DNA of 39,925 bases from Nanoarchaeota archaeon (GCA_018897155.1 JAHILE010000028.1:1-39925); one strand, 5' to 3'. Counted from the first letter of the stretch, positions 24,897 through 34,136 are shown. Notes: generated by a model not told the origin, from the letters alone. Numbers and translations are program-made.

Positions 24897-25504
24897 TTAT
24901 ATCAATTTAACTAACCACCACGGCTTTTTTTTCACAGGCATCCATCGTTCACTGAATAGTATTTTAAAGCCGCACGCGCGCAATAAATTATTCATTTCAG
25001 GAAGCATCCACAATGCATGGCCTATCCCCACATCAGGTTTAGCGTTTATTCCGATCGGTTTTTCTCCGCGCCCTTCCTTCAATACTAACATGATGGCGCC
25101 TCCCGGTTTCATAACATTTCTGAATTCGATGAGCGCGGGTTTTGCATCTTTTTTCGGGATGTGGAGAAAGGAATATGATGCATAAATTCCGCCAAAAACT
25201 GCTTTTCGAAAGCCTAGTTTCCTTAAGTTCATGCGCGCGAAATATGCGTCCGGATACTCTTTTTTTGCAAATTTTAGCATTCCCTTTGAGAAATTTATTC
25301 CTACCTATCCGAATTTTTTTCTTTGAAATAATGCGTAAAGTTTCCGAGTCCGCAGCCAACATCTAATATCAGGGTGTTCTCAGTAAGAAGTGAGAGGAAT
25401 TTATCCGTCTCTTTTTTGTTGCTTATGTAGTTGTGTGATTTATCCGCATATTCTTTTACTAGTGTGTCGTATTTTGCAGATATTCCTGAAAAGTCGCACT
25501 TCAT
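24897..25504 (-). pseudogene. SAM-dependent methyltransferase, frameshifted
   Basis: The N-terminal part (25301-25504) gives a class I methyltransferase motif I, LILDVGCGLGNFTHYF, then a stop. The rest (24897 to about 25300) continues in another frame with motif-like VGINFSKGMLKFAKKEYP, FGGIYASYSFLHIP and MKPGGAIMLVLKEGRG, typical of class I enzymes. Joining the frames near 25300-25310 restores a protein of about 200 residues. A few bases may have been lost there, or the assembly is wrong. The gene starts 12 bp after HMG-CoA reductase and is in the same operon. The substrate is unknown. Confidence 0.7.
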
Positions 25505-25516
25505 TGCAAGTCCCTT

Positions 25517-26731
25517 TTATTTTCCCCTTCCCAATTTTACATGCGCCTTTGTCATTTGCCCGGATGCCTGCGCCGCAAGAATTGATAATTCTCCTGCAAG
25601 AATTGCTCCGGCAATTATTTCTGCGAGTTTCTTTGAATTTTCTCCCGGCACTTTTGTTGCTCCTCTGCAGCCCATAATCGATAGAGCTTCTTTCTGCGTT
25701 GCAAGCGATGTTCCTCCGCCGACTGTTCCGACATTTAGGCTTGAGATATAAACTGAAATATACAAGTCGCGTCCCTCCATTTCCGCGGTTGTGATGCTGA
25801 CGCTTCCATCCACTACATGCGCGGGGTCCTGGCCGGTCGCAATGAATGATGCGGCGATGATATTTGCAGCATGCGCGTTAAACCCGAGGCTTCCTGCAAG
25901 AGCAGAACCGACGAGGTTTTTACGGCAGTTCAGGTCAACTATTTCTTCGGGCGTGGTTTTGAGGACTTCTTCAACAACTTTTCGGCTTATTGTCGCCTCT
26001 GCAAGAACTGTTTTTCCCCGCCCCTCGATAAGATGCATTGCAGACGGCTTTTTGTCGATGCACATGTTTCCCGAGATGCTTATGAATTTCGCCTTTGTCT
26101 TTTCCGCGATAACCTTTGCCATGGCGTCGCTTGCTATTGTTATCATGTTCATTCCCATCGCGTCCTTGGAGTCGAATTCAAAGCGGACGTATACATTTTT
26201 TCCTGCGATCCATGTTTTTGCGCCTGTCAGTTCCCCGAAGTTTGTGGTTGATTCCGCGATTTTTTTCAGTTCGTTGAAGTGGGTTTCTACCCAGGTCTTT
26301 ATCTCTATAGAATGTTTTATCCCGTTTGATTTGAACAAAGGTGCTCTTGTCATCTTGTTTGAGACGATCCTGACTGTCGCGCCTCCTGAATTTGATATTG
26401 CCAGGCTTCCGCGGTTGACTGATGCGACTAAAGCGCCTTCTGTTGTTGCAAGAGGCACGTAGAACTCTCCTTTTGCGAATTCTCCTTCTACTTTGAGAGG
26501 ACCTGCGACGCCGACAGGGATGTGAATCGCGCCGATGATGTTTTCTGTGTTTCTTGTTGAAACCGATTCGATGTCAAAAGAATAAGATGCCATTGCCGAA
26601 AGTTTTGTGCTTGTTTTTTCCTCGATGAATTCCCTGCGCACTTTTATCGCGTCTTCTGCAGGGATGTCAAGCTCGTGCATTTTCAGCTTGCCTTTGATCA
26701 GCTTTTCCAATATCGCGTCGTCCGAAGCCAT
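25517..26731 (-). CDS. hmgA: 3-hydroxy-3-methylglutaryl-CoA reductase, class I
   Basis: 404 residues. This NADPH-dependent enzyme makes mevalonate, the precursor of archaeal isoprenoid lipids. Class I motifs: ENIIGAIHIPVGVAGPL, TTEGALVAS (catalytic Glu about 98), DAMGMN (coenzyme site), DKKPSA (catalytic Lys about 228), GQDPAHV (catalytic Asp about 302), and a C-terminal His in KAHVKLGRGK (about 397). I start at the ATG at 26731, because a TATA-like TATTTAAAAC lies 19-28 nt upstream. An ORF extended to 26809 runs through the promoter. It is divergent from the deaminase-like gene. Confidence 0.94.
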   Translation of the reverse strand: MASDDAILEKLIKGKLKMHELDIPAEDAIKVRREFIEEKTSTKLSAMASYSFDIESVSTRNTENIIGAIHIPVGVAGPLKVEGEFAKGEFYVPLATTEGALVASVNRGSLAISNSGGATVRIVSNKMTRAPLFKSNGIKHSIEIKTWVETHFNELKKIAESTTNFGELTGAKTWIAGKNVYVRFEFDSKDAMGMNMITIASDAMAKVIAEKTKAKFISISGNMCIDKKPSAMHLIEGRGKTVLAEATISRKVVEEVLKTTPEEIVDLNCRKNLVGSALAGSLGFNAHAANIIAASFIATGQDPAHVVDGSVSITTAEMEGRDLYISVYISSLNVGTVGGGTSLATQKEALSIMGCRGATKVPGENSKKLAEIIAGAILAGELSILAAQASGQMTKAHVKLGRGK

Positions 26732-26792
26732 ACATGACTTTGTTTTAGGGGTTTTAAATAGATTAATAAATTTTGGTTCTGCTTCGTTGCTT
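26732..26792. promoter_or_regulatory. divergent promoter of HMG-CoA reductase and deaminase-like gene
   Basis: A TATA-like TATTTAAAAC on the minus strand (about 26750-26759) serves the reductase. GATTAATAAATTT (26761-26773) on the plus strand lies 20-32 nt before the ATG at 26793. Both transcripts would be nearly leaderless. Confidence 0.5.
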
Positions 26793-27461
26793 ATGGTCGA
26801 TGACGACACGATAATAAGGAATTATTTGAAAGTGCTAGAATTTGGGGAAAAACACAGCGGATGCTCTAAGGCGCATCTTGGAGCAGGCCTTTTTTCCAAA
26901 GATGATAGTTATGAGCCGATTCTTGGAGCGAATGGAGTGGTAAGGGAAAATTGCAGGAAAAAAGACTCTTGTACCCGCGTAAGGGATGAGGGCCTGCAAA
27001 CAGAATTTAGAAGTTGCCCGTCTGCATGCGGAGAGGCAGCAGTATTATTTAATATGTACCATATTTCGCCAGAGGAACTCGAGAATATCTATATGATAAG
27101 TGTGCGCCCTCCATGCGAGCGTTGCACAGCCTTAATGATCATGTATGGTGAAAAAGAGATAATGACCGAGCTCTATTTTGGAGAATATAGGAACGGCGAG
27201 CCAAGGGATACGGATAATTTCAATGTGGATGTTGTGATTGCTTCAGGCATCAAGGTCCATCAGATCAAGTTTGTTGACGGGGCTTACAAAATATTTGATG
27301 TGGAGCAAAAGCATGATTTAAACGATCCTTATTACAAAAAATTAGGGCTGAAGCTGCCTAATCCTGTGCCTTATGGCCATATCAGGGGAAATAATCTGCC
27401 TTTGTCGCGCAAGTTATACAGTAAGAAACGAAAAGAAATATTCGGCAAGACCTATATGTGA
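26793..27461 (+). CDS. cytidine/dCMP deaminase-like zinc protein
   Basis: 222 residues. A zinc deaminase core is visible: CGE at 79-81 (Cys as zinc ligand and catalytic Glu, as in cytidine deaminases) and PCERC at 107-111 (the PCxxC zinc site). The N-terminus carries extra cysteines (24, 54, 60, 75) that could hold a second metal. The C-terminal about 100 residues are not part of the standard fold. The substrate is not clear: nucleoside, nucleotide or RNA base are all possible. The upstream ORF extension (from 26607) lies antisense to the reductase and is rejected. Confidence 0.7.
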   Translation: MVDDDTIIRNYLKVLEFGEKHSGCSKAHLGAGLFSKDDSYEPILGANGVVRENCRKKDSCTRVRDEGLQTEFRSCPSACGEAAVLFNMYHISPEELENIYMISVRPPCERCTALMIMYGEKEIMTELYFGEYRNGEPRDTDNFNVDVVIASGIKVHQIKFVDGAYKIFDVEQKHDLNDPYYKKLGLKLPNPVPYGHIRGNNLPLSRKLYSKKRKEIFGKTYM

Positions 27462-27516
27462 TATCGGCAACCCCTAAGCGTTACCTATATATCCCCCACA
27501 GAAATACATATTTTGT
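27461..27516 (+). repeat. upstream copy of the radC promoter repeat
   Basis: ATATCGGCAACCCC (27461-27474) followed by TAAGC and a TATA box (CCTATATATC) leads 56 bp later to an ATG with RadC-like codons. The same order occurs before the intact radC gene (28973 onward, 55 bp). The last 1 bp of the deaminase stop overlaps this repeat. Confidence 0.65.
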
Positions 27517-27570
27517 ATGCGAATAAAAGACATTCCGCATGGAAACAGGCCGAGGGAGACTTCATACAAA
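27517..27570 (+). pseudogene. radC 5' fragment (relic)
   Basis: ATG at 27517 reads MRIKDIPHGNRPRE then TSYK and a stop. MRIKDIP-x-x-NRPRE is the standard RadC N-terminus, and corresponds to [16 protein letters not shown] of the intact gene at 29028. Homology ends after codon 14, exactly where the ATPase gene ends on the opposite strand (27562). The rest of this copy is absent. It is a truncated radC, or the left arm of a duplication. Confidence 0.7.
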
Positions 27571-28821
27571 TAAAGATGAAATAAATACAAATGGTAAATA
27601 CACCACATTATCTGCTTCTTCCAGATTACTTTTGCAGGCTATAACAGTTATCTGCGGATTATATTTTTCTTTGAAACTCATTAATGATTTTGTTCTTTCG
27701 CTAAAACTGCTCTTTGATTCTATAGCGATTAATATTCCTTCTTTTTCAATGACAAAATCGACTTCTGCCTTTGCTTTACTCCTCCAGAATTTCGCATCTA
27801 TTCCCGCATAAGTGAACTCGGAAAATATGAAATTTTCGTTCAATTGCCCGATATCCTGCCGTGTGTCGTACGATCTGAAATCATCAAGGACGGTATTTCT
27901 GAATCCTGTGTCAAAGAAATACACTTTCGGAATTTTCACAAGCTCAGTTCTTTTATTTGTGTAAAACGGCGGCATTCTTTTGCAGATGAATGTCTTTTCC
28001 AGTATGTTTAGATGTGTGAGAAGAGATGCATAGTCAAAGCCGGAGACTTCAGAAAGGCCGTTATATGATATCATGCCGCCGGTTTGTATTGAAAGCGCCT
28101 TTATCAGTTTTGAGAGATTGAAATCTGTGGTAAGCGCCAATAAATCCTTTATTTCTCTTAAAAAATATGTGCTGTATATGTTCTTTAAGACCGTTCTTTT
28201 TTCTTCCATTGTTTTTGAAATTGCCGCTCTCGGATATCCGCCGTAAATCACATATTCGTCGTATATCTTATTTAGCCGCTGGATAATTGCCGCGCTGACA
28301 TCCGGAAGTTTGCCGCCTTTTTTCAGGTAATTTTGTATTGCTTTCTTTTTTTCAAAATAAATGCCGGATAATGGCTCGTCTTTGTATCTTAAAAATTCCT
28401 CGAATGAAAGCGGATACAGGTTGAAGACAAATATGCGCCCCACGAGGTACTTTATGCCATGCACTGTGAGCCCCGGGGCAGAGGAGCCGGAAATAATAAT
28501 CTTTGTCTTTGGATATGTGTCATATATGAATTTCAGCTTCTTTCCGCCGTCTTTTGCATACTGGAATTCGTCTATAAAGAGGTACTTTTTGTTTTTGGCG
28601 TATAGTTCGGCAAACGACTTTTCATCATCCATGAAAAGCTCAAGAGGCTCTCTGTCTTCAAAGCTCAGGAAGGCGGCGTCTTTCAGGTTTTCATAGATGC
28701 GCTTCAAGAGCGTAGTTTTTCCTGCCTGCCTCGGACCGATAACTGCGATTATTTCCGGGACATTCAGGTTCTTTAGTATTGTTTCTTCAAGGTCGCGCTT
28801 TATATATTCCATAAAAACCAT
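27562..28821 (-). CDS. AAA ATPase with DUF4143 C-terminal domain
   Basis: 419 residues. An N-terminal AAA_14-type P-loop domain (GPRQAGKTT at 29-37; LFIDEFQYAKD as Walker B; IIISGSSAP as sensor) is followed by the C-terminal DUF4143 domain, a PD-(D/E)xK-like fold seen in RSKAKAEVDFVIEKEG...AIESKSS (an E-x-D...E-x-K pattern). Such proteins are common, often transferred, accessory genes of archaea; their activity is unknown. The gene lies between two copies of the radC 5' region and its 3' end overlaps the radC relic by 9 nt. An ATG three codons in is an alternative start. Confidence 0.88.
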   Translation of the reverse strand: MVFMEYIKRDLEETILKNLNVPEIIAVIGPRQAGKTTLLKRIYENLKDAAFLSFEDREPLELFMDDEKSFAELYAKNKKYLFIDEFQYAKDGGKKLKFIYDTYPKTKIIISGSSAPGLTVHGIKYLVGRIFVFNLYPLSFEEFLRYKDEPLSGIYFEKKKAIQNYLKKGGKLPDVSAAIIQRLNKIYDEYVIYGGYPRAAISKTMEEKRTVLKNIYSTYFLREIKDLLALTTDFNLSKLIKALSIQTGGMISYNGLSEVSGFDYASLLTHLNILEKTFICKRMPPFYTNKRTELVKIPKVYFFDTGFRNTVLDDFRSYDTRQDIGQLNENFIFSEFTYAGIDAKFWRSKAKAEVDFVIEKEGILIAIESKSSFSERTKSLMSFKEKYNPQITVIACKSNLEEADNVVYLPFVFISSLFV

Positions 28822-28941
28822 TATTCCATATTCTTTAATAATACCCCTACTAAAATTTACCTATTTATAATTTTGGTAGCGCTAGTATTTAAGCTTTTCG
28901 GCGGGATTTCCGCGGTGTATTAGAAGAAAACAGCGTGCTGG

Positions 28942-28969
28942 ACCATTTTGTTGACGTCAACAAAATGGT
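28942..28969. repeat. 28-bp perfect palindrome
   Basis: ACCATTTTGTTGAC followed directly by its exact complement GTCAACAAAATGGT: 14-bp arms without a loop, centred at 28955/28956. It lies 3 bp before the radC promoter repeat. It could be an operator for a dimeric regulator, a recombination site, or an insertion remnant. Confidence 0.8.
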
Positions 28970-28972
28970 TGC

Positions 28973-29027
28973 ATATCGGCAACCCCAAGCCAATGCTCTT
29001 ATATAGTGGGCGCGAGAAATGAAATTG
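28973..29027 (+). repeat. radC promoter repeat, second copy
   Basis: ATATCGGCAACCCC (28973-28986) is identical to 27461-27474, followed by AAGC and a TATA box (CTTATATAG, about 28998-29006). The RadC ATG at 29028 lies about 22 nt after the TATA, so the mRNA is probably leaderless. Confidence 0.65.
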
Positions 29028-29690
29028 ATGCGCATAGCAGACATAACTTTAGAAAACAGACCGAGAGAAAGACTTCAAAAGCACGGTGTATCCGTATTAG
29101 GTGATGCAGAACTTCTTGCGATAATACTTAAGACTGGCACTAGAGGAGAAAACGTCATTGATATGTCGAATCGTTTGATTTCTCGATACGGCGTTGATAA
29201 ATTATCTGAGTTGTCTTTGCCAGAATTGCAGGAAATTAAGGGTATCGGGCCTGCAAAAGCAATGACAATAAAGGTATTGTTTGAGCTGAATAAAAGGCAC
29301 GCTTTGGCAAAGAAGAAGTTGACGAAGATTACTTGTGCAAAGGATGTTTATGAACTGATGAAAGAGAAACTATCTGATTTAAAGCAGGAAGTCTTTGTTG
29401 TTTTGTATTTGGATGCTAAGAATCATGTTCTAAAAGAAGAAATCGTGACAAAAGGAACCCTTGATGCTTCGCTGATTCATCCGCGCGAAGTCTTCAGAGG
29501 CGCAATAAAGGAAAGCGCGCATGCAATAATTGTGGTGCACAACCATCCGAGTGGCGATCCAAGCCCGAGTGAAGAGGATAAGCGCATTACTGAGAAGTTG
29601 TCGGAGGCTGGTGGTTTGCTGGACATAAAGATGTTGGACCACGTGGTTGTTGGCAGGAATGGGTTTTACAGTTTTGATTTGAAGATCTAA
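29028..29690 (+). CDS. radC: RadC family JAB/MPN+ protein
   Basis: About 220 residues. The N-terminal helix-hairpin-helix region ([17 protein letters not shown]) precedes a JAB1/MPN+ metalloprotease-like domain with the zinc motif [14 protein letters not shown] (about 171-184). RadC is mostly bacterial and often in genomic islands; its proposed DNA-repair role is disputed. I start at the second in-frame ATG (29028), matching the relic copy, rather than the ATG at 29019. It is convergent with hsdR, overlapping it by 4 nt. Confidence 0.9.
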   Translation: MRIADITLENRPRERLQKHGVSVLGDAELLAIILKTGTRGENVIDMSNRLISRYGVDKLSELSLPELQEIKGIGPAKAMTIKVLFELNKRHALAKKKLTKITCAKDVYELMKEKLSDLKQEVFVVLYLDAKNHVLKEEIVTKGTLDASLIHPREVFRGAIKESAHAIIVVHNHPSGDPSPSEEDKRITEKLSEAGGLLDIKMLDHVVVGRNGFYSFDLKI

Positions 29691-32600
29691 TTTTTGTCGT
29701 GGTATTTCTCATTCTTTTCAGTGCTAGCCATAACTTCGGAACTTGTTGGAGTGTATTGAGTGAATGAAATTTGAGTTTTCAAAACATCCTCTTCCGCAAC
29801 ATCCTTGCATATTCTTTTTGCCTGTTCCAAAACCATTTCTGTAGCCATCTTTTGTTTATCCGGCGGATAACCATATTTATTCAGAATGCGTTTAACTGCA
29901 AGCCTCATTTTTGCCTGAACACTGTTTCTTAAGGTCCAATCGATGTTTGCGTTTTTACGAATCGTGTCTACAAGTTCTATTGCAATCATTCTTAGTACTT
30001 CATCACCTAGCACTTTGACTGCGCTATCATTAACATACAGCGCGTCATAGAACGCTATTTCATCATCATTCATTTTTAACTTTTTACCGCGCTCCTGCTC
30101 CTCTTTCATTTTTCTTGCAAGTTCTATTAGTTCTTCTATTACCTGTGCCGCTTCTATGTTTCGATTGGTGTATTTCCGTATGGATTTTTCTAGCATTTCC
30201 CTAAATGATTTTGCCTGAACGAGATTTTTCTTCATTCGAATGTTTATTTCGTCGTTAAGAAACCTCTTTAACATTTCAAAAGCAAGGTTTTTCTGTGGCA
30301 TATCCTTTACTTCTGCAAGAAATCCTTCTGAGAGAATTGAAATGTCTGGTTTTTTGAATCCTGTTGCCGAGAAAATATCCACGACTCGGTCAGATACAAT
30401 GGCTTTAGACAATATTTGTTTTATTGAAGAATCCAAATCTTCCTGATATTGTCCTTTGCTTGCAATTGTTTTTGATATTGTAGATTTTATTGCCTGAAAG
30501 AAACCAACATCTTCTTTGATTTCCATTGCTTTTTCATGAGGTACTGCAAGGGCAAATGCCCTAAGTAGTTCTGCGGTGTTCTTAAGGTATCTTTCTTTGC
30601 CATCCTTTTGCTTGAGTATATGTTCCATTGCCTGCGGTATTAGAGACATTCTCTCTTTTGGTTCAATCTTGAAAAATCTCTTATAATCGAAACCGTGAAA
30701 CATGTCGGACACTATTTCGTATTTTTCAAGCATCATCGCAACAGCATCTTCCTGTTCAAATGTTGGTTTGCCTTTTCCGCCGCTTTCTCTGTATTCAGAT
30801 ATTGCTTTTTTCAATTCAAGCCCGATACCGATGTAATCAACGATTAAACCGCCCGGTTTATCCTTAAAAACGCGGTTTACTCTTGCTATCGCTTGCATTA
30901 AACCATGACCCTGCATTGGCTTATCGATGTACATTGTATGCAAACAAGGGGCATCAAAGCCAGTGAGCCACATATCCCTTACAATAACCAGCTTAAGCGG
31001 ATCTTTTGAGTCCTTAATTCTATCTCCGATTGCTTTTCTTCTTTTCTTGTTCCGTATATGCTCCTGCCATTCTTTCGGATCGGATGCAGAACCAGTCATG
31101 ATTACTTTCAATATGCCTTTGGTATCGTCGTCGCTTGCCCATTCAGGCCGTAGTTTAATGAGTTCATTGTAAAGATCAACGCAAATTCTTCTGCTCATGC
31201 ACACAATCATGCCTTTTCCATCAAAAAAATTGACGCGCTTCTCAAAATGCCGGACAATATCTTTTGCTATCCGTTTTGTTCGCTTTGAGCTTCCAACTAC
31301 GGATTCAAGGCGCGCCCATTTGCTCTTTAAGGTTTCTTTTCGTGTGGCTTCTTCCCCTTCTGTGACTTCTTCAAACGCTTCATCAATTTTTGGCCGCTCT
31401 TCCGGTTTAAGATCAAGCTTTGCCAGCCGTGGTTCGTAGTATATTCTGACTGTAGCGCCGTCATTTACTGTCTGTCCGATATCGTATATATCAACATATT
31501 TACCAAAAACAGCAGGCGTGCTTTTGTCTGCTTGTTCTATTGGCGTTCCAGTGAACCCGATAAACGACGCATTCGGCAATGCATCCCGCAGGTATTTTGC
31601 AAAACCATAAGTTACTAGTGCCTGGTCTTCTTTTTCAACAACTTTTGCTTTGAAGCCATATTGGCTCCTGTGGGCTTCGTCAGCGATTACAATAATGTTT
31701 TCACGATTGGATAGCAGAGGATATTTTTCGTTTGATCCAACAGGCGAGAATTTTTGTATTGTAGTAAAAACTATTCCGCCCGAAGACACTTTAAGTAGTT
31801 CCTTAATTTTTTCTCTTGAATCCGCTTGTACTGGATCCTGTCTTAGCAAATCGTTGCATCTGCCAAATGTTCCGAAAAGCTGCTCGTCCAAGTCGTTTCT
31901 ATCGGTTAATACAACAATTGTGGGGTTGTCTAACGCTAAAACGAGTTTTCCAGTGTAGAAGACCATGCTTAGGCTTTTGCCCGAGCCTTGCGTGTGCCAG
32001 ACAATTCCTGCTTTTCTTTCCTTTTTTGTGGCATTTATTGTTGAAATGATCGCCTTGTTCACTGCATGATATTGGTGATATGCAGCAAGCTTTTTTTGAA
32101 GCTCTTTTTCCTTTTCAAAGACTATGAAATGCCGTACAAGGTCTAAGAACGTTTCTTTGTTGAACATTCCGCGTAAAAGAACCTCCATTGAAGTCATCTC
32201 GAACGCGTTCGAGAGCTTGCCGCTGGCAGGAGTGGACAAATGCGGCATGATATTTTTTGTATCTTTTGAGCCGTCAATGGTTTTCCATGGCATGAACCAT
32301 TCTTTATTTGATGTTAGTGTTCCTGCCTTTGTGAAAATGCCGTCGCTTATTACGAGAATCTCATTATAGCGGAATAATGACGGAATCTGGTCTTCGTATG
32401 TCTGAAGCTGGCTATATGCGGTTTCTATTGTGGCATTTTCATCTGTGGGGTTTTTGAGCTCAATAACAACAAGAGGCAGGCCGTTTACAAAAAGAATTAT
32501 GTCCGGCCTTCTGTTCGGAGGCTGTTTTGCAAGTATTGTAAACTGATTCACTGCCAGAAATTCGTTGTTTTTTGGATTTTCGAAATCGAAAAGTTGGACT

Positions 32601-32938
32601 TTATCGCCCTTGATTTCTCCGTCGGCTCTTTTATACTCAACATCAACACCCTCAAAAAGCATTTTGTGGAAGCTTTGGTTGTCTATAACAAGATTCGGGC
32701 TTTCTGTTCTAAGAACTTTTTTGAAAGCCTCTTCTCTTGCATCTTTTGGAATTTTGGGGTTGAGCCGGTTGATTGCGTTAAGCAATCTTTCTTTTAAAAC
32801 AACTTCAGAATAATCCTTTCTCTCGGGATTTGAGCCGTCCGGCGCAATGTCCGGACCGTAAATCACTTTATATTCGAGTTCAGAAAGAATACTAAGCGCG
32901 ACTTCTTCAACTTCGGATTCTGTCATTGCGTTTGGCAT
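29687..32938 (-). CDS. hsdR: type I restriction enzyme, R subunit
   Basis: 1083 residues, the translocating and cleaving subunit of a type I restriction-modification complex. The N-terminal PD-(D/E)xK nuclease is visible (RPDIILFV with Asp146; LVVIELKNP with Glu160 and Lys162). Next comes a superfamily 2 motor: TQGSGKS (316-322), a DEAH box in [13 protein letters not shown] (about 420), [10 protein letters not shown] (motif III), and [10 protein letters not shown] (motif VI). The C-terminal part is helical, fitting interaction with the methylase. GAGGGA lies upstream of the ATG. It is full length and intact. Confidence 0.95.
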   Translation of the reverse strand: MPNAMTESEVEEVALSILSELEYKVIYGPDIAPDGSNPERKDYSEVVLKERLLNAINRLNPKIPKDAREEAFKKVLRTESPNLVIDNQSFHKMLFEGVDVEYKRADGEIKGDKVQLFDFENPKNNEFLAVNQFTILAKQPPNRRPDIILFVNGLPLVVIELKNPTDENATIETAYSQLQTYEDQIPSLFRYNEILVISDGIFTKAGTLTSNKEWFMPWKTIDGSKDTKNIMPHLSTPASGKLSNAFEMTSMEVLLRGMFNKETFLDLVRHFIVFEKEKELQKKLAAYHQYHAVNKAIISTINATKKERKAGIVWHTQGSGKSLSMVFYTGKLVLALDNPTIVVLTDRNDLDEQLFGTFGRCNDLLRQDPVQADSREKIKELLKVSSGGIVFTTIQKFSPVGSNEKYPLLSNRENIIVIADEAHRSQYGFKAKVVEKEDQALVTYGFAKYLRDALPNASFIGFTGTPIEQADKSTPAVFGKYVDIYDIGQTVNDGATVRIYYEPRLAKLDLKPEERPKIDEAFEEVTEGEEATRKETLKSKWARLESVVGSSKRTKRIAKDIVRHFEKRVNFFDGKGMIVCMSRRICVDLYNELIKLRPEWASDDDTKGILKVIMTGSASDPKEWQEHIRNKKRRKAIGDRIKDSKDPLKLVIVRDMWLTGFDAPCLHTMYIDKPMQGHGLMQAIARVNRVFKDKPGGLIVDYIGIGLELKKAISEYRESGGKGKPTFEQEDAVAMMLEKYEIVSDMFHGFDYKRFFKIEPKERMSLIPQAMEHILKQKDGKERYLKNTAELLRAFALAVPHEKAMEIKEDVGFFQAIKSTISKTIASKGQYQEDLDSSIKQILSKAIVSDRVVDIFSATGFKKPDISILSEGFLAEVKDMPQKNLAFEMLKRFLNDEINIRMKKNLVQAKSFREMLEKSIRKYTNRNIEAAQVIEELIELARKMKEEQERGKKLKMNDDEIAFYDALYVNDSAVKVLGDEVLRMIAIELVDTIRKNANIDWTLRNSVQAKMRLAVKRILNKYGYPPDKQKMATEMVLEQAKRICKDVAEEDVLKTQISFTQYTPTSSEVMASTEKNEKYHDKN

Positions 32939-32950
32939 AATGATGTCCCT

Positions 32951-33397
32951 CTATGATTTCGCCGCTTCCTTTAGCTTTGGATATGTTTTGTTCATAAAAT
33001 CAAAAACCTTTTTTGCATATTCGTCGTCCAGCGACCTGCCATAGTAGGTGATGCCGTTTCTGAAATATCTCATCTGGTCTGCAAACTGGACATCTATTTC
33101 CTTAAATCCGATTTTTCTAAGGTACGAGACTTCAGCTTCATGCGCCCCCTGCCCGGAGGCGTTATATCCGACTTTAAGCATGCACGCACGGATTAGCTCC
33201 ATTATTATGTCATAAGAGAGCTTGATAATAGTGGTGGCGTTCTGGCCTGTGATGCCATAATGCCCGATAATTTCCAAAAGAAATGTAAATGATTTTTCCG
33301 ACTCGCCCGCAAGAAAATTCGCCCTCGGCTTGTCAGAAGCCTGCTTTTTGACAATTCCTTCTTCAATAAAATCTTCAAAGTTCCTTACAGTCCTCAT
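32951..33397 (-). CDS. HEPN domain protein (toxin-antitoxin partner)
   Basis: 148 residues. The helical HEPN fold is suggested by TTIIKLSYDIIMELIRACMLK and by YFRNGITYYG, matching the family's R-x(4-6)-H/Y end motif with Tyr in place of the usual His. It follows the nucleotidyltransferase gene with an ATGA overlap and GGAGGA 8 nt upstream, so the pair is translationally coupled. HEPN proteins of this arrangement are RNase toxins, neutralised by the MNT partner. I start at the ATG at 33397; the longer ORF runs into the upstream gene. It ends 12 bp before hsdR. Confidence 0.75.
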   Translation of the reverse strand: MRTVRNFEDFIEEGIVKKQASDKPRANFLAGESEKSFTFLLEIIGHYGITGQNATTIIKLSYDIIMELIRACMLKVGYNASGQGAHEAEVSYLRKIGFKEIDVQFADQMRYFRNGITYYGRSLDDEYAKKVFDFMNKTYPKLKEAAKS

Positions 33398-33942
33398 AGC
33401 TCGATTCCTCCGACAAGAACAATTCCGTTGCATAGGTTTTCCTTAAGCTCTTTGTGTATTCCGTTAAATGAAGCGTAAAAGTTCAGATTGATTTTGCGCT
33501 CAAGCTTGGCTTCAAACTGCGCGAGGCCAAGTTCTTTTTCTTTTCTGCCGATGATTGCTATATCGATATCCGATTTAACTGTATCATCTCCGCGCGAATA
33601 GCTGCCGAAAAGAAGAATGGTTGCGCCGGGCAGTGTATCCTCAAGGAAGGATATTGTTCCGGATTCATAAAGCATTTTCAGATTTTCGGCTCTTTTTAAT
33701 GCAATGACCTTTGGATTATCCCTGTTTAATTTTATCGACCATCTGCCGGATTGCTCATCTTTTTCTATATTGATGAGCCCTTCTTTTTCAAGGAGCGGCA
33801 AGGCCTTTGAAACAGCAGTCTGCGACACTTTTAATGGCATTGCGACGCCTCTTGCGTTAAATGATGTCCCTGCCCTTACAAAAAGAAACCTTAAAATCTC
33901 CAGCTGCAATACGGTAAACTTTACTTTATACATATCAACCAT
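33394..33942 (-). CDS. HTH-nucleotidyltransferase antitoxin (MNT)
   Basis: 182 residues. An N-terminal winged helix-turn-helix (about 1-65, with VSQTAVSKALPLLEKEGLI) is fused to a minimal nucleotidyltransferase: LLFGSYSRG (113-118) then SDIDIAI (Asp125 and Asp127 as metal ligands). MNT proteins neutralise HEPN toxins, in some systems by AMP-transfer to the toxin. The HTH suggests autoregulation, and an inverted repeat TACATATC / GATATGTA covers its own start. The ATG at 33942 lies about 21-30 nt from a TATA box, fitting a leaderless start. Confidence 0.85.
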   Translation of the reverse strand: MVDMYKVKFTVLQLEILRFLFVRAGTSFNARGVAMPLKVSQTAVSKALPLLEKEGLINIEKDEQSGRWSIKLNRDNPKVIALKRAENLKMLYESGTISFLEDTLPGATILLFGSYSRGDDTVKSDIDIAIIGRKEKELGLAQFEAKLERKINLNFYASFNGIHKELKENLCNGIVLVGGIEL

Positions 33943-33972
33943 AGTTTAGATATGTAAACTTAAGTTTATAAA
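33929..33972 (-). promoter_or_regulatory. promoter/operator of the first MNT-HEPN pair
   Basis: TACATATC (33929-33936) and GATATGTA (33949-33956) are perfect 8-bp inverted arms with a 12-bp spacer covering the start codon. They are adjacent to a 12-bp palindrome AAACTTAAGTTT (33956-33967) that overlaps the TATA box (CTTTATAAAC on the minus strand, about 33963-33972). This is a good candidate site for the HTH of the MNT protein. Confidence 0.55.
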
Positions 33973-34136
33973 GATTTGTCCGGGAAATATTCTTTGTTGA
34001 AGCAGTCGTCGCACATCCCGCCGTACCAGTCTTTGTTATGCGCGGAAATCTTTTTGTTGCATTTTTTATTGCAATACAACGTATGCAATGCAATAAAAAA
34101 GCTTGAAAATCCGATTGTTCGCAGGTGGATTTTCAT
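33966..34136 (-). CDS. tiny cysteine-rich protein, possible zinc ribbon
   Basis: 56 residues, too short for many gene finders. YCNKKC near residue 22 and MCDDCF near residue 43 supply four cysteines in a CxxxC...CxxC arrangement, suggesting a zinc-ribbon. The preceding 20 residues are hydrophobic. Its ATG overlaps the stop of the previous small ORF as ATGA, and it lies just upstream of the MNT operator. No family is recognised; a regulator or small binding partner is possible. Confidence 0.55.
   Translation of the reverse strand: MKIHLRTIGFSSFFIALHTLYCNKKCNKKISAHNKDWYGGMCDDCFNKEYFPDKSL

Noticed and set aside
25791-26462. 223-residue plus-strand ORF opposite HMG-CoA reductase
   Set aside because: Antisense to the conserved reductase; composition and lack of promoter mark it as a shadow.
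26607-26792. N-terminal extension of the deaminase-like ORF
   Set aside because: It runs antisense to the reductase coding sequence and through the divergent promoter; the ATG at 26793 after the TATA element fits better.
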